Shown: positions 1-6,972 of the stretch, in pieces
Layout: the number at the start of each line of letters is the position of its first letter
How positions within the stretch are numbered: the stretch's first letter is position 1
Assembly (NCBI GenBank): GCA_964444735.1
Contig: CAYUIJ010000064.1
Location: 1 to 13,863 of the forward strand
Length of the DNA: 13,863 nt
DNA from: Phocaeicola_A sp964444735
GTDB lineage: Bacteria > Bacteroidota > Bacteroidia > Bacteroidales > Bacteroidaceae
Reading direction: 5' to 3'
Position numbers and translations under genes: made by a program
The notes under the pieces: model-generated
Seen by the model: only the letters and a program-made list of their open reading frames with translations
The model's database searches: none
What the model was told of the DNA's origin: nothing

Positions 1-1858
1 GTCCAAGACGGCGGACAAGTCGGCCGCCGTGCTCGACAGGATAAATCCAATGGTGGAAATCCGCGTCTCAGCCACTCCTAAAACCTCCAATCCGAAAGAA
101 AAGGTAACGGTATACCGTCAGGATGTAATAGCGGCAGAAATGATAAAAAAGGAAGTGGTGCTCAACCCCGAGATAGAGCTCAACTTCAGCAACGAGCTGG
201 AGCTCAACGCCAACCTTATCAAGGCGGCACTGAAAAAACGGAATCAAATTGCCCAGGCTTACAAAGAAGCGGGCTCCGGGGTGAACCCCCTGCTGCTCAT
301 CCAGCTGCCCAACGACACGAAAGAGACAATGACAGCCGAAGATGCCGCCGTGGCCGAACAGGTGAAGAAATACCTCGATGTGATGTGCGGCATTACCACC
401 GACAATCACCGTCTGGCAATATGGCTTGCCGGAGAGAAAGAGAACCTTGCCGGATTGGAGGATCCGGACAACATGACCGAAGTCCTGCTTTTCAAGGAAG
501 CCGTCGCCTTGGGATGGGACTGCCCGCGGGCAGCCGTACTGCTCATATTCCGCAAGCTGCAAAGCGACCAGTTCACCATACAGACCGTAGGCCGCATCAT
601 GCGCATGCCGGAGCAGAAGCATTACTCCAAAGGGATCCTGAACTCCGGCTATGTATTTACCGACATCGCCAGAGACAAGATACAAATCGTCACTGCTGAT
701 GCAGGCTACATTCTGAAAAACACCATCGTAGCCCGCCGCCGCGACGGACTGAAGAACGTGCGGCTGCCGGCCTGCTACCCGGAAAGGCCCAATGCAGAAC
801 GAAATTATCTGGGACCGGACTTCCGCAAGACGCTTTATGAAGAAGCCCGCAGATTCTGGAACTTGGAACAGGGAAAGCTTCTGTTCTCATTCGAAGAGTC
901 TGCCGGGCAGGACAATGAGGACGAGAACACCCCGCTGCCCGACAGCCCGACAGGCGAAAACAGGAAGAGGGTGGCAGGATCCATCCGTTTGGATGTCAAG
1001 AACATCAACATCGAAATACCGCAGGACGTGCATTTCCAGAACGAAGAGCAGACATTAGATGCGGGAACCGTAAAATACGCAAGAAAGGCTACAGAGATTG
1101 ACCGGGTATTCATGGCCTATATCGCCTCCAAGGGGCACCGGTTTGAAAGCAAGGGACGCACTGACAAGATTGCGGGCTACCTGCTTGAGATGATTGGCGA
1201 CTTTTTCGGGATATACGATACGGATGCGAAGAAAACGGTACTTTATCACCTGAACAAGCCTCAATTTGACCGCATCATAGACTCTGCACTGGAAAGATAT
1301 GCCCGGCTGCGCGAAAAGGCAAAAAAAGAATCGGCTGCAAAGAGAGTGTTCAGGAAATACGACTGGGAGGTTCCCGAAGAGCGGATATACGACAGCGAAA
1401 CGAGCCATGAGGAGGAATCCCGGAGCCATGCGCTGCTGCCTTTTGTCCAGCTCAATCAGGCCTCCGGCCAGGAAAAAAGCTTCATCGCCTATCTGGAGCA
1501 GAACAGCCAATACATAGACTGGTGGTACAAGAACGGAGACAAGGGCAAGCAGCACTATGCCATAGAGTACAATGCCGGTGACGGAAACGCGAAAGCACTG
1601 TTTTACGTGGATTTTATCATCCGCATGAAAAACGGCCACGTCTGTCTGTTCGACACCAAAAGCGCAGACAGCGATATCTTCGCCCCTGACAAGCACAACG
1701 CACTGCTGCAATACATTAAGGAAAACACTACAGCCGAGATGCCATTGTACGGCGGCATCATCATCCAGAAAGACGGGAACTGGCTGTATTCTCCGGTTCC
1801 CATTGAAAACACCACCGACACATTGGACTGGAACTGCTTTTATCCTCAAAACGCATAG
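1..1858 (+). CDS. Type III restriction enzyme Res-like helicase-nuclease, 5' partial
   Basis: This is the C-terminal part of a superfamily 2 helicase fused to a nuclease, as in the Res subunit of type III restriction-modification enzymes, which translocates on DNA using ATP and cleaves it with a partner Mod methyltransferase. The frame is open from base 2, so the GTG at 29 is not the true start. Counting from the first full codon at base 2, helicase motif III (SATP) is at residues 23-26, a motif V-like ALGWDCPRA begins at residue 169 and motif VI (QTVGRIMR) at residue 194. Near the C-terminus a PD-(D/E)XK-type nuclease core is visible: D537 in YVDFIIR, then D551-T-K553 in LFDTKSA. Walker A and the DEAD/DEAH box must lie upstream of the window. 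About 618 residues are visible, against roughly 900-1100 in typical Res proteins. No mod gene is in view. A phage-defence or other helicase-nuclease with the same fold is the main alternative. Confidence 0.82.
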   Translation, partial: SKTADKSAAVLDRINPMVEIRVSATPKTSNPKEKVTVYRQDVIAAEMIKKEVVLNPEIELNFSNELELNANLIKAALKKRNQIAQAYKEAGSGVNPLLLIQLPNDTKETMTAEDAAVAEQVKKYLDVMCGITTDNHRLAIWLAGEKENLAGLEDPDNMTEVLLFKEAVALGWDCPRAAVLLIFRKLQSDQFTIQTVGRIMRMPEQKHYSKGILNSGYVFTDIARDKIQIVTADAGYILKNTIVARRRDGLKNVRLPACYPERPNAERNYLGPDFRKTLYEEARRFWNLEQGKLLFSFEESAGQDNEDENTPLPDSPTGENRKRVAGSIRLDVKNINIEIPQDVHFQNEEQTLDAGTVKYARKATEIDRVFMAYIASKGHRFESKGRTDKIAGYLLEMIGDFFGIYDTDAKKTVLYHLNKPQFDRIIDSALERYARLREKAKKESAAKRVFRKYDWEVPEERIYDSETSHEEESRSHALLPFVQLNQASGQEKSFIAYLEQNSQYIDWWYKNGDKGKQHYAIEYNAGDGNAKALFYVDFIIRMKNGHVCLFDTKSADSDIFAPDKHNALLQYIKENTTAEMPLYGGIIIQKDGNWLYSPVPIENTTDTLDWNCFYPQNA

Positions 1859-2020
1859 CGCCATGGCAAAAGGAACACATACCCCGGAACCAGCGCATTG
1901 CGGCAGCCGGAAGACAGGGAGCAGGAAACACTTTAACGGAACCGCCCCGGCCGGTGCGCCACCAAGGCAAGGCGCATGGACAGCAGCGGGAACATATTCT
2001 GAAAAAACAGACAAGAACAA

Positions 2021-2858
2021 ATGAAGACAACGCTTTTACAAACAATCTGTATCACAGCCCTTGCCATGTGCAGTATTGCCGCATGCAGCAGGAAAAACAA
2101 AGATACGGAGGGCACCGTGCTGCTAATCGAGACCACCAAAGGCGACATCCGTATNNNNNNNNNNGTATGACGACACGCCAAAGCACCGTGACAACATAAT
2201 CAGGCTTGCCAAAGAAGGATTTTATAACGGCATACTCTTTCACCGCGTAATCAAAGACTTCATGATTCAGGCAGGCGACCCGGCATCGAGACACGCATCC
2301 GATACGGCGGCATTAGGATCGGGAGACACGGGCTATACCATCCCCGCCGAATTCGTATATCCCCGGCATTTTCACCGCCGGGGAGCATTGTCGGCCGCAC
2401 GCGAGGACGATGACGCCAACCCTGAAAAGGAGTCGTCAGGATGCCAGTTCTTTATCGTAACCGGAAAGACATTCAATGAAGCCGGACTGGATGACTTGGA
2501 ATCACAAATGAACCGGAACATGCTGCATTCGGAATTCAACCGTCTGGCACGCCGGCGCATGAAAGAAATATCCGCGATGCGTGAGGTCAATGACTCCGCC
2601 GGGCTGAAAAAGCTTCAAGACGAGCTGACAGGACAGACTGAAAAAACAGTGCTTCAGAATCCGTTCCGCTTTACCAAAGAACAACGTGACATTTACAAGA
2701 CCGAAGGAGGAGCTCCCCATCTTGACGGACAATACACCGTATTCGGGGAAGTCATTGAAGGAATGGACGCAGTGTACCGGATTCAGAATGCAAAGACCGA
2801 CCGTGCCGACCGTCCGAGAGAAAACATTGCAATAAAGAAAATAACCGTAGAAGAATAA
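2021..2858 (+). CDS. Cyclophilin-type peptidyl-prolyl isomerase lipoprotein, interrupted by assembly gap
   Basis: A secreted cyclophilin-fold cis-trans prolyl isomerase that probably helps proteins fold in the periplasm. ATG at 2021 starts MKTTLLQTICITALAMCSIAAC, a signal peptide ending in a lipobox (IAAC), so the mature protein should be lipid-anchored at Cys22. After the signal comes a typical beta-strand (VLLIETTKGDIRI), then the 10-N gap, then YDDTPKHRDN. Cyclophilin active-site features follow: FHRVIKDFMIQAGDP (catalytic Arg codon at 2244, Gln codon at 2268), SSGCQFFIVTG, and LDGQYTVFGEV near the C-terminus. A helical insertion of about 65 residues separates the last two motifs and contains many charged residues. 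The part before the gap reads in the frame of 2021 and the part after it in the frame of 2166. This is explained by an arbitrary gap length rather than by mutation. The M16 peptidase follows 9 bases after the stop, suggesting one operon. Confidence 0.88.
2155..2164. other. Assembly gap of 10 N
   Basis: Ten N bases lie inside the isomerase gene. Upstream codons end in AT plus an unknown base (probably Ile), and downstream sequence resumes with a G followed by TAT GAC GAC. Keeping both sides in one frame requires a true gap that is a multiple of three. A length of about 6 bases would restore the family pattern I-x-L-Y-D-D. The 10 N are therefore most likely a placeholder of fixed size. Confidence 0.95.
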
Positions 2859-2867
2859 ACCCCGCCA

Positions 2868-4109
2868 ATGATAAGAGTCAACAGACACATACTCGCCAAC
2901 GGACTGACCGTTGTGCACAACGAAGACAAAAACACGAACATGGCGGCACTCAGCCTCCTCTACAAGGCGGGTGCCCGCGATGAGCCGCCCTGCCGTACAG
3001 GACTTGCGCACCTGACAGAGCACCTGATGTTCGGAGGCTCGGCCAATATCCCCGACTACGATACCCCCATGCAAACGGCCGGAGGCGAAAACAACGCATG
3101 GACAAACAATGATATCACGAACTACTACCTCACCTTACCTGCAAACAACATCGAAACAGGGTTCTGGCTGGAATCTGACCGGATGCTAAGTCCGGACTTC
3201 AGCCAAAGAAGCCTTGACATACAAAAACAGGTGGTTATTGAAGAGTTCAAGCAACGAAGCCTGAACCAGCCGTATGGAGACGTTCCCCATCTGCTGCGTT
3301 CAATGGCATACAAAGCGCATCCGTATCAGTGGCCCGCCATCGGAAAGGAAACAAGCCATATAGCCGGCATCACTCTGGATGACGTGAAAAAATTCTTCCT
3401 CACCTATTATGCCCCCGGCAATGCGGTTCTGGCTGTAAGCGGCAACATACCGTTCGAGTACACGGTGCGGCTTGCTGAAAAGTGGTTCGGGCCTGTTCCC
3501 GCACGCAACGTACCGGCCAGACGACTTCCCAAGGAGCCATGCCAGAGAGAGGAAAGACGACTGGAGGTGACACGCCCGGTCCCCGCCGATGCCCTGTATG
3601 TATGTTTTCACATGTGCGGCCGCACGCACCCCGACTATTATGCCTTTGACATGCTGTCGGACATTCTTGCGAACGGCAAATCCAGCCGGCTGATCCAACG
3701 GCTCGTCATCGGGCGGCAGATCTGCTCAAGCGCGGATGCATCCATTACAGGCAGTCTGGACGAGGGGCTGCTTGTCATTACAGCCAGGCATAGTCAGGGA
3801 CATACCCTGGAAAAGACAGAGCGTGCCATTTGGGACGAACTTGACGCACTCAGGATAGACGGTATCAGCAATCACGAGCTCGAAAAGGTCAAGAACCGGT
3901 ATGAGTCAGAACATATATTCAACAACATCCACTACCTGAACGTGGCAACCAATATGGCCTGTTTTGAAATGTCCGGCCATGCGGAAGACCTTAATGACGA
4001 AGTGAGGAAATACAGATCCGTAGATTCCGGACAGATACGCCGCGTGGCCCAAGAGTGCTTCCGCCCGTCCAACTGCTGCACTCTTCTGTATAAGGCCGGG
4101 AAGCAGTGA
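2868..4109 (+). CDS. M16 family zinc metallopeptidase (single-domain-pair, M16B-like)
   Basis: A zinc peptidase of the pitrilysin/insulinase-like M16 family, which cleaves unfolded peptides inside a clam-shell chamber. The inverted zinc motif HxxEH is intact as H48-L-T-E51-H52, and the third zinc ligand is expected at E125 or E126 in QVVIEEFKQR. The N-terminal strand NGLTVVHNED and the motif NAWTNNDITNYYLTLP are typical. The second domain includes the SSRLIQRLV segment. At 413 residues it matches the short M16B type that works as a homodimer or with a partner, not the roughly 900-residue pitrilysin type. There is no signal peptide or membrane segment, so it should be cytoplasmic. It starts 9 bases after the isomerase stop codon and is probably co-transcribed. 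Because the isomerase is exported, the two probably do not share a compartment. Confidence 0.9.
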   Translation: MIRVNRHILANGLTVVHNEDKNTNMAALSLLYKAGARDEPPCRTGLAHLTEHLMFGGSANIPDYDTPMQTAGGENNAWTNNDITNYYLTLPANNIETGFWLESDRMLSPDFSQRSLDIQKQVVIEEFKQRSLNQPYGDVPHLLRSMAYKAHPYQWPAIGKETSHIAGITLDDVKKFFLTYYAPGNAVLAVSGNIPFEYTVRLAEKWFGPVPARNVPARRLPKEPCQREERRLEVTRPVPADALYVCFHMCGRTHPDYYAFDMLSDILANGKSSRLIQRLVIGRQICSSADASITGSLDEGLLVITARHSQGHTLEKTERAIWDELDALRIDGISNHELEKVKNRYESEHIFNNIHYLNVATNMACFEMSGHAEDLNDEVRKYRSVDSGQIRRVAQECFRPSNCCTLLYKAGKQ

Positions 4110-4274
4110 AGCAAGCCGGCGGCATCACTTACCCCGGATACCGGCCCTGAGGATTCCGCCGGAAAGCGGCACCTGCCGTCCCTACGCCTCCGCATCAAGC
4201 CCCGCAAAAAGCTTCAGCACTCCCCTTCCGGCGCGCCGCGGCATATCCGGCGTGAAAAAAACAATGACGCACAT

Positions 4275-4306
4275 ATTGCTTTTGCGCCTGAATCTTGCTA
4301 TCTTTA
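4275..4306 (+). promoter_or_regulatory. Putative Bacteroidota sigma-type promoter for the kinase
   Basis: ATTG at 4275-4278 and TATCTTTA at 4299-4306, separated by 20 bases, resemble the -33 (TTTG) and -7 (TAnnTTTG) elements of Bacteroidota housekeeping promoters. The last base of the -7 element and the first base of the -33 element deviate. Transcription would start at about 4313, giving a leader of about 110 bases before the ATG at 4427. Confidence 0.5.
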
Positions 4307-4310
4307 CACA

Positions 4311-4376
4311 CGGGCTTCGGCCCGGAAGCCGCCAGTGCCCGGAGCACGGGCGGAATTTTCCGCAAGACCGGCCGGT
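4311..4376 (+). repeat. Tandem inverted repeats, possible structured mRNA leader
   Basis: Four inverted repeats lie almost end to end. They are CGGGC-TTCG-GCCCG (4311-4324, a stem closing a TTCG tetraloop), GCCCG-GAGCA-CGGGC (4337-4351), CGGA-ATTT-TCCG (4351-4362) and the perfect 10-base palindrome ACCGGCCGGT (4367-4376). They sit just downstream of the putative promoter, so they would be at the very 5' end of the kinase mRNA. The arms CGGGC and GCCCG of the first two hairpins can also pair with each other, allowing alternative folds. I do not recognise a known riboswitch or attenuator. No leader peptide is evident. Confidence 0.5.
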
Positions 4377-4426
4377 GCAGGCATGCGTTATTATCATAGC
4401 CTTTACAAAAAACAAAGAGACATTCC

Positions 4427-6952
4427 ATGGCAGACTACTTCAAATCAACCCAAGTAAAAATTGTCCTCGGCTACATTTTACTGTGCCTGCTGTTAGGCTT
4501 TTCGGCCAACTACATCTACCAGAAAATGAAAGATCTGACAAATACGGAAGGCTACGAACAGAAAATCAACGAACAGCGTCTGGCTACCTACAGGGTACTG
4601 AACCAACTCTATCAGACCGAGCTTATCGGACAATCGGTGAGTACCGGGCAATTGAAAGAATTCGGCAAATACCAGAAAGCCGTGCACTATGCCGGAATAT
4701 CCATCCAAGAGCTCCAGAACCTGCTTACCGACAGCCTGCAAAAAGCCCGCCTCGACACCATCAGGCTGCTGATGAGACAGAAAGAACAGACCATGTACAA
4801 CCTGCTGCATGCCATGCATGACGCCAACTCCGGACTGATATACCAGCAAAAAATAGAAAGCATCATACACAGACAAGATACAACCGGTGACGTACATAAT
4901 GCAAAAAAAGTACAGAAAAAAGAAATCATCAGCAAGAAATCGTATGTGGTGAGACAAAAGCGCCCCAACATTTTCAAACGGATAGCGCAAGTATTCGCCC
5001 CGCCCAAAGAAGACTCCACCTTAGTGACCGATACACAGCGCGAACTGATAACCGACACCTTGGTAAAAGAATACAATCCGGCCGATACGGTAGCCAGCAT
5101 TCTGCGCTCCATACAGACTCAGGTGGATGACAGCGTGTCACTGCTAAGAAACGACATCCAATATAAAATAAACCGTTTCAAGCGGAACAGCAACGAACTG
5201 AACGCACGCATGAACCAGATGCTGCAGACATTCGAGCAGGAAGAGCTCAGACTGATTGTCCAAAAGATGAACTTCCAGAAAAGCACCAGACGGAAGTCGG
5301 CTCAGGCCATTGCGTGGGTAGCCGCCGCAGCCTTACTGCTGGCCGCCATATTCATAGTCCTCACAGGACGTGACATTACCAGAAGCAACCATTACCGGCA
5401 GGAACTGGAAAAAGCCAAAAAAAGAGCCGAAGACTTACTGGACGCGCGAGAGAGACTCATGCTTACCATCACGCACGACATCAAGGCACCGGCAGGCTCC
5501 ATCATCGGATATATAGACCTCCTGACCCGCATACTGAAAGAAGACCGTCCGCGCTTTTACCTTGACAACATGAAGAGTTCGGCCCGTCATCTGCTCAATC
5601 TGGTCAGTTCGCTACTCGACTATCATAAGCTGGAATCCCATAAAATGGAAATCAGCAAGGTGTCTTTCTCACCTTTCCAGCTGTTTGAGACCATATACAA
5701 CAGCTATCAGCCAATGGCCAAAGAAAAAGGCCTGACTCTCAGATATCACGCCAGCGAGAACTGCAAGCGCTTTTACTGGGGAGATCCGTTCCGTATCAGG
5801 CAAATCACAGACAACCTGCTTTCAAACGCGCTGAAATTCACCAGTCAGGGAAGCATCAGCCTGGAGGCCGCATACAAAACAGATCGCCTTATATGGGCGG
5901 TAAGCGATACAGGCAGCGGAATCTCACAGAAAGAAAAAGAAAGCATCTTCAAGGAGTTTACGCGGCTTAAAAACGCCCAGGGAGCAGAAGGCTTCGGACT
6001 GGGACTGGCCATTGTCCAACGCCTCACAGCCCTGATGGACGGAGACATAGAAGTCAACAGCAAGCCGGGCTCGGGCACGACATTCACCATTTCGCTGCCC
6101 ATGAAGCCGGTATCCGGGAACGTCATTGAAAAGGACCATACCCCCGGACAAAAGCAAGCGGGACAGAAAGACCTCAGACCTCTTCCCAACGGACAAAAGA
6201 TAAAGCTCATCTTCATTGACGATGACCGCATACAACTGGACCTTACAAAGTCTATGCTCCATTCGCCGCAATTGCAGGTTACCTGCTGTGACAGCCCCGA
6301 CATTCTGCTATATCTGCTCAAAAAAGAAAAGTCCGACATTCTTTTTACCGATATCCAAATGCCGGCCCTGAACGGTTTCAATCTGCTCAAGGAAATAAGG
6401 CGGCAGACCCATGAGGCCGGCCGGCTCCCGGTTGTGGCACTCACCGCGCGGAGTGACATGAACGAAGAAGAATTCATCCGGCAGGGATTTACAGCAGCGC
6501 TCCACAAGCCTTACACACAAGGCGAGCTCATCAGGCTGATAACGTCCATTACAGGATGGGATATCACACTTCAACAATCTCCGGCAACCGGTAGCGAGAG
6601 CAGGGAAAATTTCAATTTCTCCGCACTGACCGCCTTTGCAGAAAACGACCCTGAGGCATCGGCCGGAATTATCCGCTCGTTCATCGAAGAGACACAGACA
6701 AACCGCAACACGCTTGAAGAAGCGCTCAAAAACGGTGACAGCCGTCTTATACGCCATATCGCCCACAAGCAGCTGCCACTGTTCACCATGATCGAAGCCC
6801 AAGACTGCATACCCGTATTAGTATGGCTTGAGAAAGAGCCCTACAATGAAATCACATTGCCGGCCGCACAAAAAGTCAACTTTGTCTTACAGCAGACGGA
6901 TGCCATCATCAGGGAAGCTATAAAAAGATATAAAATCAAGACAGTATCATAA
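4427..6952 (+). CDS. Hybrid sensor histidine kinase with receiver and HPt domains
   Basis: A membrane sensor kinase that autophosphorylates on His and passes phosphate through its own receiver and HPt domains. Hydrophobic segments at about residues 12-32 and 292-314 flank a largely helical extracytoplasmic region of about 260 residues with a conspicuously basic stretch near 157-190. After TM2 comes a charged helix, then HisKA with the H-box THDIKAPAG (H350). The ATPase follows, with an N-box (DNLLSNALKF, from residue 462), G1 box DTGSGIS (about 494) and G2 box GFGLGLAI (about 522). The receiver (about 600-705) has the acidic pocket FIDDD and phospho-acceptor D642 in FTDIQMP, and KPY as the conserved Lys. 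A C-terminal HPt-like helical domain carries AHKQLP with H780 (H777 nearby). The NtrC-type regulator gene starts 20 bases after the stop, making it the obvious partner. The signal is unknown. There is no DNA-binding domain, so this is not a one-protein hybrid two-component system. Confidence 0.93.
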   Translation: MADYFKSTQVKIVLGYILLCLLLGFSANYIYQKMKDLTNTEGYEQKINEQRLATYRVLNQLYQTELIGQSVSTGQLKEFGKYQKAVHYAGISIQELQNLLTDSLQKARLDTIRLLMRQKEQTMYNLLHAMHDANSGLIYQQKIESIIHRQDTTGDVHNAKKVQKKEIISKKSYVVRQKRPNIFKRIAQVFAPPKEDSTLVTDTQRELITDTLVKEYNPADTVASILRSIQTQVDDSVSLLRNDIQYKINRFKRNSNELNARMNQMLQTFEQEELRLIVQKMNFQKSTRRKSAQAIAWVAAAALLLAAIFIVLTGRDITRSNHYRQELEKAKKRAEDLLDARERLMLTITHDIKAPAGSIIGYIDLLTRILKEDRPRFYLDNMKSSARHLLNLVSSLLDYHKLESHKMEISKVSFSPFQLFETIYNSYQPMAKEKGLTLRYHASENCKRFYWGDPFRIRQITDNLLSNALKFTSQGSISLEAAYKTDRLIWAVSDTGSGISQKEKESIFKEFTRLKNAQGAEGFGLGLAIVQRLTALMDGDIEVNSKPGSGTTFTISLPMKPVSGNVIEKDHTPGQKQAGQKDLRPLPNGQKIKLIFIDDDRIQLDLTKSMLHSPQLQVTCCDSPDILLYLLKKEKSDILFTDIQMPALNGFNLLKEIRRQTHEAGRLPVVALTARSDMNEEEFIRQGFTAALHKPYTQGELIRLITSITGWDITLQQSPATGSESRENFNFSALTAFAENDPEASAGIIRSFIEETQTNRNTLEEALKNGDSRLIRHIAHKQLPLFTMIEAQDCIPVLVWLEKEPYNEITLPAAQKVNFVLQQTDAIIREAIKRYKIKTVS

Positions 6953-6960
6953 AAAAGACC

Positions 6961-6968
6961 TATCTTTG
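6961..6968 (+). promoter_or_regulatory. Perfect -7-like box (TATCTTTG) just before the regulator
   Basis: TATCTTTG matches the Bacteroidota -7 consensus TAnnTTTG exactly and is identical to the box at 13779-13786. No TTTG-like -33 element lies 19-21 bases upstream, where the sequence is A-rich. If used, transcription would start near 6975. This would be at the annotated ATG (6973) or about 20 bases before the in-frame ATG at 6994. It may be an internal promoter of the kinase-regulator operon or a chance match. Confidence 0.35.
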
Positions 6969-6972
6969 CCCC

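Larger units (their letters stand above)
4110..4426 (+). other. GC-rich intergenic region ahead of the kinase gene
   Basis: No gene is supported here. The stretch is visibly richer in G+C than the flanking genes and dense in inverted repeats. CCGGCGG at 4116-4122 can pair with CCGCCGG at 4156-4162 around a smaller CCGG-ATA-CCGG hairpin (4134-4144). CGCCG at 4234-4238 can pair with CGGCG at 4248-4252. The first could end transcription of the M16 gene but has no T-run. The right half carries a putative promoter and a hairpin-rich leader, listed separately. A 189-residue open frame starting at 4252 overlaps the kinase start and looks like a chance frame. Confidence 0.6.

Noticed and set aside
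1947..1957. The 11-mer CCGGCCGGTGC, shared with 4368-4378
   Set aside because: The core CCGGCCGG also occurs inside coding sequence (near 6416), so it is not a specific intergenic repeat family on this evidence.
1955..1976. Hairpin TGCGCC-N10-GGCGCA after the restriction gene
   Set aside because: It could be a terminator but has no T-run. A six-base stem with a 10-base loop is common by chance in GC-rich spacer.
1055..2020. A 321-codon open frame on the minus strand opposite the restriction gene
   Set aside because: It is antisense to a clear helicase-nuclease frame, has no recognisable domain, and its composition fits a mirror of the coding strand in GC-rich codons.
4285..4300. Possible sigma54 promoter (GCGCCTG-N4-TTGCT) upstream of the kinase
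   Set aside because: The -12 half fits but the -24 half lacks the required GG, so it does not support sigma54 autoregulation.
4252..4821. A 189-codon + strand open frame covering the leader and the start of the kinase
   Set aside because: It overlaps the kinase start in another frame, shows no domain pattern and would run through the hairpin-rich leader. It looks like a chance frame.
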